Assembly: GCA_004556925.1 (NCBI GenBank)
Contig: SFFI01000011.1
Span: 18,288-82,287 of the forward strand
Length of the DNA: 64,000 bases
Source: Clostridiales bacterium
GTDB taxonomy: Bacteria > Bacillota > Clostridia > Saccharofermentanales > DTU023
Direction of reading: 5' to 3'
This document shows, in pieces, positions 8,678 through 18,672 of this stretch. Under the pieces are notes generated by a model. The model was not told the origin of the DNA, did not search any database, and worked only from the letters and a program-made list of their open reading frames with translations. Within the stretch, counting starts at the first letter, position 1, and the number at the start of each line of letters is the position of its first letter. The position numbers and the translations under genes were made by a program.

Positions 8678-9583
8678 ATGATTAGTAGCCAGAATTTGAC
8701 GAAACAGTTTGGGAAAATTGTTGCCCTAGAGAATTTATCTTGCACCATAGCAGCAGAATCTATATATGGCTTGATTGGCTCTAATGGGGCAGGTAAATCT
8801 ACCTTCTTGCGTTTGTTGGCAGGTATTTATAAGCCAAGCTCGGGCCAGCTTTGCTATCACGGGCAGGAGATTTATGGGAATTCGGAGCTGCGCCAGGAAA
8901 TTATCCTAGTGCCTGATCTGCCATGTTTTTTGCCGGGTGAAAACTTAAATGGGATGTGTAAGTTTTATAGCCAGACCTACCGGGGCTGGTCGACCAGCTT
9001 CTATGAAGAGCTGACCCAAATCTTCACTTTGGATCCCCAACGTCCCCTGGAAAAGATGTCCAAGGGGATGCAACGTCAGGCTTCTTTACTTTTGGCTTTA
9101 GCCGCTAAACCTCGGCTCTTGCTGATGGACGAGGCCTTTGATGGCCTGGACCCAGTCATGCGGGAAAATCTCAAGCGGATTCTGGCAAGGGAAGTGGTAG
9201 CCAATGGCTTAACGGTCATTATCGCCTCTCACAACTTGCGTGAGCTGGAGGGCTTCTGTGACCAGATTGGCCTCCTGCACGAAGGGGAACTTATCTATGA
9301 GCATGAGCTAGAGTCCATGAACTTGGGTGTCTACAAGCTGCAGCTGGCCTTTAAGGAGATACCGAGTCAAGCCAAGCTGGAAGACCTGGGTCTGAACATC
9401 CTGCACTATGACAAGCGGGGTTCCATCCTGCAATTGGTTGTCAGAAATGACCAGGAATTTATCGAAAGCACGCTCTCCAAGCTGGAGCCCTTGATCTTGG
9501 ACCTCCTCCCCCTGACCTTGGAAGAACTCTTTATTTACGAATTGGAGGTCAAGGGCTATGCCGTCCAAAGCCTCATCTCTTAA
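8678..9583 (+). CDS. ABC transporter ATP-binding protein (YtrB-like)
   Basis: A 301-residue ATPase: Walker A GSNGAGKST at about residue 38, an ABC signature region MSKGMQRQASLLLALAAKP, Walker B LLLMDEAFDGLDP and the switch His in IIASHN. The C-terminal 80 residues form the extra domain found in ABC-2 type exporters. It starts two bases after the regulator stop and overlaps the first membrane subunit by 26 bases, so the genes are tightly coupled. The transported substrate is unknown. Similar regulator-ATPase-permease sets in Bacillus are linked to cell-wall-active antibiotics. Confidence 0.9.
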   Translation: MISSQNLTKQFGKIVALENLSCTIAAESIYGLIGSNGAGKSTFLRLLAGIYKPSSGQLCYHGQEIYGNSELRQEIILVPDLPCFLPGENLNGMCKFYSQTYRGWSTSFYEELTQIFTLDPQRPLEKMSKGMQRQASLLLALAAKPRLLLMDEAFDGLDPVMRENLKRILAREVVANGLTVIIASHNLRELEGFCDQIGLLHEGELIYEHELESMNLGVYKLQLAFKEIPSQAKLEDLGLNILHYDKRGSILQLVVRNDQEFIESTLSKLEPLILDLLPLTLEELFIYELEVKGYAVQSLIS

Positions 9584-11690
9584 TCATTCTCATAGTCCCA
9601 AGCCCACAGCAAGGTATTTGTTTTTTAAGCGAGACCTCAAGGATAATGGGGTCTGGCTCTTTGTGCTCAGCCTACTCTTCCTCTTGGCGGAGCCCTTTAT
9701 CCTTTACCTGACAGGGGTGACATCTGCGGACCTCTCCCACAACCAGCTCTGGGGGGCACATTTGGGCGCTAGCTTTAAGGAGTTTACCCAAGACGTGCAA
9801 GCCTTTGTCCTCGCTATTCTCATGGTCTTAGGCCTGGCGTTTTTAGCCTACCGGCTTTTCAACTTCCTCTTTAATAAGGAGGAAAGCTACTTTTTCCTGA
9901 CCCTGCCCCTGTCCAGGACGCGGCTCTTTTTGAACCGTTACGTGGCGGGTTTAATCTTGATAAGCCTGGCCTTCCTAGTGGAATTCCTGGTCATGCTTTT
10001 GATATTTTTCCTGCCCCCTGCCAACTTGGCCCCCTACTTTCAAGACTGGCTGAGTCTGAGGCTGAATTTCTACCTTGCTAGTCTGGCCTTCTTTAGCAGC
10101 CTGGTGTGGTGCTTTATTCTGGTTGGCCACTTTGCGGACGGGCTCTTGACCGCTCTGGGCTTAAACCTCATCTTACCCCTGATGCTGGCCTTGCTCGGAG
10201 TTTTTGTAAGAGATTCTGTAGCCGGTTATATCCCTAGTCCGGGAGAGAATTTTTACCGCAATGTCAGCCTCTTGGCCCCAGGTATGCAGTTATTTTTACC
10301 CCGCCGGGGCCTAACTGATGGCCTCTTTAGTCTCGCCTCCTGGACCCTTTGGGGCTGCTTGAGCCTGGCCGCTTTCCGCAGAAGGCCTGCGGAGCGGGCG
10401 GGTAGCCGCTTGTCGAACCTGCCTCACTCCTGGCCCCTGTCCCTGCTCTATAGCTTTTTTGGCGGCGTTCTGGGCGGCTTTTTTATGGAGGCCCTGACGG
10501 GTCGCCAGACCATTCTTTACTTCTTAGCAGGTTTTGTACTCTTCTCCTGCCTGGCACATTTACTTTATCAAGTAATGGTCCAAGGTCCTCTGAAGGGTGC
10601 GGGCCGCAATTTTGCGGTAAAGGTTCTCGCTGCCATCATCCTGATGGTGGTTTTCGATTTGGCCGTGGAGACCTATCCAGCAGAGGCTCCCCGTTATTGG
10701 CAGGACGAAGATGTTGTGAGCGCTGACCTGGAACTTGGCCGGATACCCTATCTCAACTGGCATCTCCGGGAGAGTCCTGTGGACCTCCATATAGACAAGG
10801 ACACTGGGCCGGAATCCTTATCTGCCCTGCTCAAGGCTTATCAAGAAGGGCCTCATCTTTCTGAACGTCAGGGCTTTATCAACGACAACGCTATCATGCG
10901 TCGGCAAGAGGGTCGGAGGGTCAGCTTCAGTGGCTACAATATCCCCATAGAATTTACCCGCGTAGGTGGCCGGAAAGACAAGGTCCTCTATTATTATGAG
11001 GATCTCCATGACTTCAGCCAGGCGCTCACACGGTCTGCGGCTTATCAACCCCTAAGCCAGCTGGAAAATACGGATTACCAGGCTGGCGATAGACTTTACC
11101 TTGAGCTTACTCTATACGACGATACCTCTGGCCTCGATGCCTTTGTGGAATGTATTGATCAGTTGGCCAGTTATCCCTATTTCCAAGTGGTTAGTCCGGA
11201 GGACCGTAGGCCTATGCCCTACTATGAAGGCAATCCATGGTCCTCAGGCCGCTCCCTGCCAATGCAAGTGGTTAACAGGGAGAGGCAGCAGGTCAGCCTG
11301 GTCTTACGAGACCGGGAGGCCCGTGAGCTCGTTGCAATGATCAAGGAGGGCCAAGCCCAAACATCTAAGTCTTCAGAGTTGATGTACCAAGCGGAGCCTA
11401 TCCCAAACTCCGCAGACAATTTTAACCAGGAACTCGACAAGTTTTGGTCTGGACTTGATGTGAACTTCAGACTCTACTTGTCTAGGGAGATAGCCCTCCC
11501 CGGCCTTAGTATCAGTAAAAACGCCCTTCCCAAGCAGGGAGAGGATCCCCTAGATCCGGAGGCAGTGCCCGGCGCTGATTTAGCCCTGGATAGCATACAC
11601 CTGGAACAATCCCTTCCCTTATATGACAGTTTCCAAGAAGCCAGTCAAGCCTATATGGTGCAGCTTTTACAAGGAGTAGCACATGACTAA
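9558..11690 (+). CDS. Large ABC-2 type membrane subunit with an extracellular domain (first of two)
   Basis: A 710-residue protein. The first about 390 residues hold hydrophobic segments in two clusters (for example LWLFVLSLLFLLAEPFILYLTG-like and LLVMLLIFFLPP-like stretches). The last about 320 residues are hydrophilic and probably extracytoplasmic. FLTLPLSRTRLFLNRY near residue 115 is the conserved element of ABC-2 permeases that handle large or hydrophobic cargo. Its start overlaps the ATPase gene and its stop overlaps the next gene by eight bases. The soluble domain is not recognised; DUF6449-type domains occupy this place in related operons. Confidence 0.8.
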   Translation: MPSKASSLNHSHSPKPTARYLFFKRDLKDNGVWLFVLSLLFLLAEPFILYLTGVTSADLSHNQLWGAHLGASFKEFTQDVQAFVLAILMVLGLAFLAYRLFNFLFNKEESYFFLTLPLSRTRLFLNRYVAGLILISLAFLVEFLVMLLIFFLPPANLAPYFQDWLSLRLNFYLASLAFFSSLVWCFILVGHFADGLLTALGLNLILPLMLALLGVFVRDSVAGYIPSPGENFYRNVSLLAPGMQLFLPRRGLTDGLFSLASWTLWGCLSLAAFRRRPAERAGSRLSNLPHSWPLSLLYSFFGGVLGGFFMEALTGRQTILYFLAGFVLFSCLAHLLYQVMVQGPLKGAGRNFAVKVLAAIILMVVFDLAVETYPAEAPRYWQDEDVVSADLELGRIPYLNWHLRESPVDLHIDKDTGPESLSALLKAYQEGPHLSERQGFINDNAIMRRQEGRRVSFSGYNIPIEFTRVGGRKDKVLYYYEDLHDFSQALTRSAAYQPLSQLENTDYQAGDRLYLELTLYDDTSGLDAFVECIDQLASYPYFQVVSPEDRRPMPYYEGNPWSSGRSLPMQVVNRERQQVSLVLRDREARELVAMIKEGQAQTSKSSELMYQAEPIPNSADNFNQELDKFWSGLDVNFRLYLSREIALPGLSISKNALPKQGEDPLDPEAVPGADLALDSIHLEQSLPLYDSFQEASQAYMVQLLQGVAHD

Positions 11691-13785
11691 AGTCTTACCG
11701 CAAACAAGTGAGCAAATACAGCCTCCGCAGGAGCCAGCCCTTCAGCCTTTGGCCGACCTGGATCAAAGCCAGAAGCTAGCGCCGGCGCGGGCTTTGGCTA
11801 CTTGGTTTTGTAAAAAATACCTGATCCTGGCCATTCTTCCCATCATCGTGCAGGCCCTGGTCTTCAGCCTTCCCAATCTGATGAATGGGCACGCTTTTAG
11901 TGCCAGTGATGCCTATGGGACGCTTTATCTGGGAGAGCTTTTCCTCTTTCCTCTAGGCCTCCTCTTTGGGCTCATACTGGTCCACAAGCTTTTTTCCTTC
12001 CAGCACCAAGCGCAAGGGGGAAACCTGGTTTATGCCTTGCCGCTGACGCGGGCTAGGCTTTATCTGACCCTCTTGGCTTCCTTAGCCATCCTCCTAGCGA
12101 TTCCCCGTCTAGCCTCACTATTGCAAAACAGCCTGCTCTTTCTCCTGGATGGGGTGAGTTTTGTTTATCTCCTCCGCATGGAGCTGGCCATTTATCTCAA
12201 AATCTGGGCTGCTTTGGCCCTCCTGATCTTCTTCTATACAGAGGGTTTCAATAGCTTTAACGCCCAGCTCTTGGCTATTTTTACGAATATTTTCTGGCCC
12301 CTGCTCTTTTTTGCCCTGCAATTCATAGGCCAAGCGTGCCTGCCTAGCTTCGCGGGCTTTGATTGGTCACAGCCCCTGCCTTTGTTATTTGCCCCCTATG
12401 TTTCAGGCTTCCAACCTGGACTCTGGCAGGGCTGGACCCTGGGGATCCGTCTCTTGACGAGCCTGGCCTTTTTGCTCCTATCCTATTTTGCCTTCCTCAA
12501 TCGGCCTGCGGAAAAAATGGCCCGCTATGATATAGAAGCTCCGGCCTTTATCCTGCCCCGCGCGATTATCTCCGTAGCCTCTGGCCTCTGCCTAGCTTTG
12601 GTCCTCTACTATATCCGAGGCGAGTTTACCCAAGATGCTCCGGGTTGGTTGATCTTTATCTTCGGCCTCATTCTAGGTAGCCTCTTGGCTAACCTCTTGC
12701 AAGACCTTTTATACAGCCGGGGCGTCCTCAAGCTCTGCCGAGCCCTCACAAAAGCCCTAGCTTTGACCATCCCTGGCCTGGTTATTGTGGCGCTTTTAGC
12801 CTCTGGCCTCTTTGGCTATGACTATCTCCTGCCCCAGCCCGGCGATCAGACCAAGATCAGCCTGGCAAGAGTGGAGGCGGGTATTCCCCAATATACGCCT
12901 TGGGCAATTTTTGGGGTTTACCAGGCGGGCTATCCAGATCAACTTGCTGCTGACCAGTACCTGCCTCATAGTTGGCAGTTGGATGATCCTGACCAAAAGG
13001 CGTTTTTTACCCAACTCTTAGACCAGGCCTATCAGGAGGGCCAGCCCGGTCTTGAATTGCCACGTGACCTGACCTCCTACAACCGCTACCGTGGCCTATC
13101 TGGCCCAGATACAGATACCGTCCTGAGTAAAGATGGCCTCCTGGACATTAGCCTGAGTTGGCAGAATCCGGGATCGCCCTTCCGCCACAAGAGGATCTTG
13201 CCTCTGACCAAGCAAAGCCTGGAGACCTTGGCCCCCCTCTTTACAGATCCTGCGATGGCCGCCTTCTTTTATAGGCTGGCCTATGAAGATATTGTCCAGA
13301 TCTACTTGATCCAAGATGGAGCAAGGGTTAAACCTGGCCCTGTCACTTCAGAGGCCAAGGCTAGTGGGGAAGAGGCTAGTCAACAAAGCCTAGGGAGCTC
13401 CCAGACTTGGCTTCAGCTTTGGCAAACCTATGTGCAATACGAGCAAGAGGCCCGCGACCGCCAAGCCTATATCCCAAGTTTTCATCTTTATAGTGAACGC
13501 TTCATAGATGCCCTCATGGCAGACTATAGCAAGCTAGACCGGGCCGAAAGGGAGGCCCTCGCCCAGGAGGGAAAACTTCAGATCAGTCTGCGCTTTAGCG
13601 GCCGCCTTACCCAAGAACTGAGTTCTGGCCCAATGGCCCTTAACACCAGCATCTTGGCCGGCCAGGATACAACAGAAAAGCTCAAGTTGCCAGTGAAGGA
13701 GAATTTTAACTTCAGCAAGCAAGTGTTTGTTGATATGCTCCATGACCAAGACCTCTATTTAGAAAAGTCAAGGGAAACGCACTAG
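11683..13785 (+). CDS. Large ABC-2 type membrane subunit with an extracellular domain (second of two)
   Basis: A 700-residue protein with the same plan as its neighbour: a hydrophilic N-terminus of about 45 residues, about 10 hydrophobic segments up to residue 375 and a long hydrophilic C-terminal region. The permease element YALPLTRARLYLTLLASLA matches the corresponding element of the upstream subunit, so the two probably form a heterodimer with one shared ATPase. ATG overlaps the preceding stop by eight bases. No other gene follows in the operon before the YitT gene. Confidence 0.8.
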   Translation: MTKVLPQTSEQIQPPQEPALQPLADLDQSQKLAPARALATWFCKKYLILAILPIIVQALVFSLPNLMNGHAFSASDAYGTLYLGELFLFPLGLLFGLILVHKLFSFQHQAQGGNLVYALPLTRARLYLTLLASLAILLAIPRLASLLQNSLLFLLDGVSFVYLLRMELAIYLKIWAALALLIFFYTEGFNSFNAQLLAIFTNIFWPLLFFALQFIGQACLPSFAGFDWSQPLPLLFAPYVSGFQPGLWQGWTLGIRLLTSLAFLLLSYFAFLNRPAEKMARYDIEAPAFILPRAIISVASGLCLALVLYYIRGEFTQDAPGWLIFIFGLILGSLLANLLQDLLYSRGVLKLCRALTKALALTIPGLVIVALLASGLFGYDYLLPQPGDQTKISLARVEAGIPQYTPWAIFGVYQAGYPDQLAADQYLPHSWQLDDPDQKAFFTQLLDQAYQEGQPGLELPRDLTSYNRYRGLSGPDTDTVLSKDGLLDISLSWQNPGSPFRHKRILPLTKQSLETLAPLFTDPAMAAFFYRLAYEDIVQIYLIQDGARVKPGPVTSEAKASGEEASQQSLGSSQTWLQLWQTYVQYEQEARDRQAYIPSFHLYSERFIDALMADYSKLDRAEREALAQEGKLQISLRFSGRLTQELSSGPMALNTSILAGQDTTEKLKLPVKENFNFSKQVFVDMLHDQDLYLEKSRETH

Positions 13786-13835
13786 ACGCCTTTCGTGCTA
13801 AGATAGAGCAGGATTTTTCCTTTGGGAGGCGTGAG

Positions 13836-14711
13836 ATGTATAAAAAACTAGAAAATTTGCCGCTCCTGGTGCGTGACCTCTTGGTGGACTTTATTGGTTG
13901 CCTTTGTGTCTCCTTTGGCATCTACAATTTTGCATCCCAATCGGGTTTTCTGCCCGGAGGTATCTCTGGTATCTCCCTAATTATCCAGCACTACCTACCC
14001 ACTTTGCCCCTGGGTATCCTCAATTTTTTGCTCAATATTCCTCTGGTGATTTTTGCCTTCTTCTTCTTGGGCCGGAACTTCCTGCTCCGGTCCATGCGGA
14101 CAGTAGTTGTGCTTACCTTCACCTTGGACGTTTTGGCTCCGCTCATTCCGACTTATTCCCGCAACCCCCTCTTGTCAGCCATCTTCGGGGGTTGCTTTGT
14201 AGGCCTGGGCTTGGGCATTATTTTTTCTAACCATTCCTCAACCGGGGGTGTGGACCTCATTGTCATGAGTCTCAAAAAGATCAAACCCCATCTGTCCTTG
14301 GGTACCATCACCATGCTGATTGATGGGACGATTATCCTCACGGGCGGTTTCGTCTTTGGGAATATTGAGGCAGTCCTGTACGGGGTCATTTTTACTTTCT
14401 TTGTCACCCGCGCCATGGACGGCTATATATCTGGGGCGCAGGCAGGCAAGCTGGCCATGATTATTACTGACCACGGCAAGGGCCTAGGCTCAGAAATTGA
14501 AAGCAAGGTCCAACGGGGGGCCACCCTCATTGATGCTACTGGCTCTTATACCGGTAATAAAAAAGAAATTGTGCTTTGCGCACTAAGCCGCCAGCAACTG
14601 CCCAACCTCCGCCAAGTGGTCACAGAATTTGATCCTGCTGCCCTCCTGATCGTTTTAGAGTACAACGAAGTATTTGGCACTGGCTTCCAGTCTTTTGTGG
14701 AAAAACATTAA
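13836..14711 (+). CDS. YitT family membrane protein (DUF161 + DUF2179)
   Basis: A 291-residue integral membrane protein. Five to six hydrophobic segments carry the family signatures FLPGGISGISLIIQHY and NHSSTGGVDLIVMSLKK. The C-terminal 80 residues match the soluble DUF2179 domain, which begins near AMDGYISGAQAGKLAMIIT. YitT proteins are widespread in Firmicutes and their substrate is unknown. The start ATG follows GGGAGGCG. The gene converges with the next one; no clear terminator is seen in the 50 bases between them. Confidence 0.92.
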   Translation: MYKKLENLPLLVRDLLVDFIGCLCVSFGIYNFASQSGFLPGGISGISLIIQHYLPTLPLGILNFLLNIPLVIFAFFFLGRNFLLRSMRTVVVLTFTLDVLAPLIPTYSRNPLLSAIFGGCFVGLGLGIIFSNHSSTGGVDLIVMSLKKIKPHLSLGTITMLIDGTIILTGGFVFGNIEAVLYGVIFTFFVTRAMDGYISGAQAGKLAMIITDHGKGLGSEIESKVQRGATLIDATGSYTGNKKEIVLCALSRQQLPNLRQVVTEFDPAALLIVLEYNEVFGTGFQSFVEKH

Positions 14712-14761
14712 GCCTATTCTGTATTAAACCCTTTTAGAAAACTCTGAGTCAAAGCTAGGGA

Positions 14762-16936
14762 CTAATCCTGGCTTTCCAAGGCCCAGTTTTCAGCGCCTAA
14801 AAAGAAGCTAGGCGCCTGGGGCTCAAAGTTACTTAGCCTTTGATAAGCAAAAAAGTAAGCCTGGTGGTAAAGGGCATAGCTGGGCCATTTTTGGGAGAGT
14901 TGGCTGGGGCTAGTATGCAAGACTAGGCCAGAAGCCTGGTCCGTCAAGGCAGTCCCCAGTTCCTCTCTGCTTATAGCTTGAAACTTAATATCCACACCGG
15001 CTTCCAGCAAATGCTGGTCCCAAGCCAAGATGCAGTCGTGGCTAAGAAGGTCGTCTGCCAGGTATAGCAAACGGAGGTCGACCTGGTCTAGACTCTGGGC
15101 ATCTGCGCCAGCCTTGATCAGCTGGTCCTCTGACATCTCCGAGGTGGTATAACCCGCTTTTGCCAAGAGATCCAAGGCTAAATCCTGTCGTGCTTCGGCT
15201 GAACTTTGACTACCTGGATCGGGCAAGCCCGCGCGTTCACTGAGACTAGGCCCGTCTGTATGAAGAGGCTCGCCCTGGAGGGAAAGGATGGGTACCTGGG
15301 TGAAGTCCTGCATGGCATCCCCCTGAGGTGCGAGCAGGTAGAGGGCAGCCAAGACTTGAGGATCTGCTAGGGGGTTATCCTCTAGGTCTGTATTAACTGT
15401 AAGGGCCAGGAGGTCGGTGCCGGCAAGCTTATCTAGCTTATAGCCTGCCTCTAAGATACGCGCTTGGTCTTCTCTGCTCAGGAGGGGAAGCAGGGCCAGG
15501 TCTGCCTGGTAGTTGATCAGGTCATCCACCATCTCATACATTCTGCTGTGCCGGATGGTCAGGTGCGGGATTTGACTAGGGCTAAAGGGACTACCCGCAG
15601 GCACTGGTTTAGCGCTTAATTCCACATCCGGACTATCCTGGCTAAAGGCCAGACTGTAGGGACCCGATCCGGCATCTGCATAGATCTGCTGGAGTTCTTC
15701 GGGACTGAGATCCTGAGGGTCGGCATTTTCTGGTCCGGGGTTACCTGCTTCTGGATTTGTGGCGATTTTTTGGCCCAGTATTTCCGGTAAAGCAGAGAGC
15801 TGGGGCCAGTCTTGCGAGGGGGCTGCCCACCAGACTCGGGCAGGAAGGATAGGCAGGGCCAGGATTTCCTCCAGCTGGGCGGAGATATCTTCCTGAAAGG
15901 AAATGTCCATTTCAAGATCGTTGAGGGACTTAATCCCTTTTAGCAAGATAAAGGGTGGATGGGTGGAACTGGCATCTCCTGTGGGGGTATCCAGTAGGCT
16001 GTCCTCTGGGTTGGGGTCTGTAGGATCTTGCAGGGAAGGATTTTCGGCATTTTCCGAGATTTCCTGGAGATGGGCCTTGCGGGTCCAGTAATCTTCCACG
16101 CCGACGATCTTGGAGAGAAAGCTAGCCCCCGGGTAGGCGAGGGGGGCTTGAACCAGGCTGTCCAAGGTGAACTCGATATCTCTTACAGTAAGTGGCTGAT
16201 GGGGGCCCCAGAAGAGTTGGGGCTTGAGCTCCAGGTGGAGTGTTTTGCCATCGGCGCTGAGGTCATAGGAGGCCAGGAGACTATAAGCCCCTTGGTCGAG
16301 GTCGGAGTAAAGTGGCCGGTAAATGAGGCTGGCTAGGCTAAAGAGCTGGGGAGAATTGAAAAGGAGGGGGTTAAAGTTTAAGGCCTGGGCATTGCTAGGC
16401 AAGGCATCCCAATAAGGATCCAGGGGCAGGAGCAGGGTGAGACGGTCGGCCCTAGCTTCAAAGGGGGCAATCACGGGCTGACTTTCGAGGGGGAGATAGT
16501 CTGTAGGGTCCGGGAAATCCGGGTTCAGGTCGCCTGGATTTTCAGGTTCAGGCAGGCTGGGTTCCTCGCTGTTGGGACCGGGAGCAGGGCTATCGGTCTC
16601 CGGACCTTCCTGGGTCGCGTCGATTTGGTCGCCTCCTGGAACGGCAGGCTGGCTGGGATTGCTTTCGTCCTCTTCCTGGCCTGGCTGAGGGCTACTGGGC
16701 TGGGTTGCGCTAGGTTCTTCCGGATCTTGAGACGCGGTGGGCCCATACGTTGAAGGTAGGGTGCTGGCCTCCTCTGTGCTAGTTTCGCCGCCTTCCTCTC
16801 CCGCAACTCGGCTACCGAGTAAAAAGGGAAAGGCTAGGATAGAAAACAAGAGGCCCAGCAAGATGATCCAAACAACAATGCGTTGGATAGAGTCTTTTTT
16901 CTTTTTGGGCTTTGGCCTATTAGACTTTGAGGGCAT
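14762..16936 (-). CDS. Membrane-anchored family-5 solute-binding-like protein
   Basis: A 724-residue protein. A short basic N-terminus (KPKKKK) precedes one membrane helix at about residues 19-40. A Pro/Ser/Glu-rich spacer to about residue 150 leads to an outside domain resembling extracellular solute-binding proteins of family 5 (peptide/nickel type), for example LSADGKTLHLELKPQLFWGPHQPLT followed by RDIEFTLDSLVQ. It has no lipobox, unlike normal binding proteins, and no oligopeptide permease genes are nearby. I use the ATG at 16936 because AAAGGTGG precedes it at good spacing. A binding protein for a distant transporter or a sensor-like role are both possible. Confidence 0.7.
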   Translation of the reverse strand: MPSKSNRPKPKKKKDSIQRIVVWIILLGLLFSILAFPFLLGSRVAGEEGGETSTEEASTLPSTYGPTASQDPEEPSATQPSSPQPGQEEDESNPSQPAVPGGDQIDATQEGPETDSPAPGPNSEEPSLPEPENPGDLNPDFPDPTDYLPLESQPVIAPFEARADRLTLLLPLDPYWDALPSNAQALNFNPLLFNSPQLFSLASLIYRPLYSDLDQGAYSLLASYDLSADGKTLHLELKPQLFWGPHQPLTVRDIEFTLDSLVQAPLAYPGASFLSKIVGVEDYWTRKAHLQEISENAENPSLQDPTDPNPEDSLLDTPTGDASSTHPPFILLKGIKSLNDLEMDISFQEDISAQLEEILALPILPARVWWAAPSQDWPQLSALPEILGQKIATNPEAGNPGPENADPQDLSPEELQQIYADAGSGPYSLAFSQDSPDVELSAKPVPAGSPFSPSQIPHLTIRHSRMYEMVDDLINYQADLALLPLLSREDQARILEAGYKLDKLAGTDLLALTVNTDLEDNPLADPQVLAALYLLAPQGDAMQDFTQVPILSLQGEPLHTDGPSLSERAGLPDPGSQSSAEARQDLALDLLAKAGYTTSEMSEDQLIKAGADAQSLDQVDLRLLYLADDLLSHDCILAWDQHLLEAGVDIKFQAISREELGTALTDQASGLVLHTSPSQLSQKWPSYALYHQAYFFAYQRLSNFEPQAPSFFLGAENWALESQD

Positions 16937-17073
16937 AGGGGATAACCACCTTTCGAGCAAATCTCACTTCTTATCGTCTAGTTTATCATCTAGGGCAAGG
17001 GGGCATAAAGCGACAGGGTTAGTGTATTATACAATGCGTGGGCCTTTAATAAGTAACACGAGGAGTATGACCT

Positions 17074-18621
17074 ATGACAGAAGCACACAAGTCCTATGAC
17101 GTTCTCATTATTGGTGCCGGCTTGGCCGGTATTTTTGCAGCCTGGGAAATTGCGGGCCAGCGCCCTGACTTGAAAGTCGCGGTCTTTGACCAGGGTAAGG
17201 CGGTGAGACAGAGGGTCTGCCCCATTGTGACCGGGCAGGTTTCTCAATGTATCCACTGCCCAATTTGTGCCATTATGCGGGGCTTTGGCGGCGCGGGTGC
17301 CTACTCCGATGGTAAGTTTAACTTTACCACGGAGTTTGGCGGTTGGCTGACGGACTACCTGCCCGAGCAAAAGGTTATGGACTTGATCAATGAAGTGGAT
17401 GCCACCAACCAAAAGCTGGGTGCTAAAGAGGCTTATCATTCGACCTCTGGACCGGAAGCAGAAGCTATCCGCCAGAAGGCCTTGGGCTTAGATATTCACC
17501 TACTTAATGCCCGGTGTAAGCATTTGGGTACCGACCAAAATCGGGCCATCTTGGAGCGGATGAACGATTGGCTGGATGAACACGTGGACTTGATTACTGA
17601 GTGTGAGGTCCAGGAGATCCGGCCTATCTACCAGGGCAAGCTTCAGGTCCTGCCGGCAGGGAAGACAAGGGCTGCTATGAACAGCCCTGAGGATTTGCGT
17701 CGTATCTACAAGGACTCAGACTCCCAGCAAGATCGGATCCATAGGCCTAAGTGTGATCAGGCCTTCCCGGACCAGCCTGCCGTGGACTATTTTGAGCTTG
17801 TGACCAGCAAGGGCACATATCAAGCCCCTAGGCTGATCGCCGCGCCCGGCCGGGCCGGCGCGGAATGGTTTGCGGACCAGTGCCGCAAGCTGGGCCTGCC
17901 CCTCCACAATAACCAGGTTGATATTGGCGTGCGGGTGGAGTTGCCTGCCCTGGTCTTTAAGGATATTACAGACGCCATGTACGAGGCCAAGCTCAAATAC
18001 CAAACCAAGCTGTATCGGGATATTGTCCGAACCTTCTGTATGAACCCCTATGGTTACGTGGTGGCGGAAAATACTGATGGGATTATTACGGTCAATGGCC
18101 ACTCGTATGAGGACCCCGCCCTATCCTCTGACAACACAAACTTTGCCCTTTTAGTTTCTAATCGCTTTACGGAACCCTTTAATGAGCCCTATAAGTATGG
18201 TAAGGCCATTGCCTCGCTCTCCAATATGCTGGGCGGTGGGGTGCTCCTGCAGCGCCTGGGCGACCTGGAAGATGGTCGCCGAACGACCTTCCACCGTATG
18301 GAGAAATCCTTTGTCAAGCCGACTTTAGATGCAACTCCGGGGGATCTTAGCCTGGTCTTGCCCAAACGGCATATCGACAATATTGTAGAAATGCTCCATG
18401 TCTTGGACAAGCTGGCCCCGGGCACGGCTAACTCCGATACCCTCCTGTACGGCGTAGAGGTAAAGTTTTACTCTGCCCGCCTGGAGCTAAGCTCCAACTT
18501 TGAGACGCGGTTTCCCGGTTTCTATTCCATTGGCGATGGAGCGGGGATTACCCGAGGCCTGTCCCAGGCCGGGGCCTCCGGCCTACATGCTGCCCGGGCA
18601 GTTTTAGCCAGCCTGGCCTAG
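17074..18621 (+). CDS. FAD-dependent oxidoreductase, COG2509-like
   Basis: A 515-residue cytoplasmic flavoprotein. The dinucleotide-binding motif GAGLAG is at residues 14-19. It is followed by a Cys-rich loop (CPIVTGQVSQCIHCPICAIM) and GFGGAGAYSDGKFNF, both characteristic of the uncharacterised FAD-dependent dehydrogenases of COG2509. The C-terminus has the second FAD contact (YSIGDGAGITRGLSQAGASG). The physiological substrate is unknown. Start ATG with GAGGAG eight bases upstream. It is divergent from the solute-binding-like gene, with about 140 bases between. Confidence 0.88.
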   Translation: MTEAHKSYDVLIIGAGLAGIFAAWEIAGQRPDLKVAVFDQGKAVRQRVCPIVTGQVSQCIHCPICAIMRGFGGAGAYSDGKFNFTTEFGGWLTDYLPEQKVMDLINEVDATNQKLGAKEAYHSTSGPEAEAIRQKALGLDIHLLNARCKHLGTDQNRAILERMNDWLDEHVDLITECEVQEIRPIYQGKLQVLPAGKTRAAMNSPEDLRRIYKDSDSQQDRIHRPKCDQAFPDQPAVDYFELVTSKGTYQAPRLIAAPGRAGAEWFADQCRKLGLPLHNNQVDIGVRVELPALVFKDITDAMYEAKLKYQTKLYRDIVRTFCMNPYGYVVAENTDGIITVNGHSYEDPALSSDNTNFALLVSNRFTEPFNEPYKYGKAIASLSNMLGGGVLLQRLGDLEDGRRTTFHRMEKSFVKPTLDATPGDLSLVLPKRHIDNIVEMLHVLDKLAPGTANSDTLLYGVEVKFYSARLELSSNFETRFPGFYSIGDGAGITRGLSQAGASGLHAARAVLASLA

Positions 18622-18672
18622 ACAACTTGCCTAGAACAAGCCTGGCATTTTTCCTGGCTTAAGCTACTTGGC

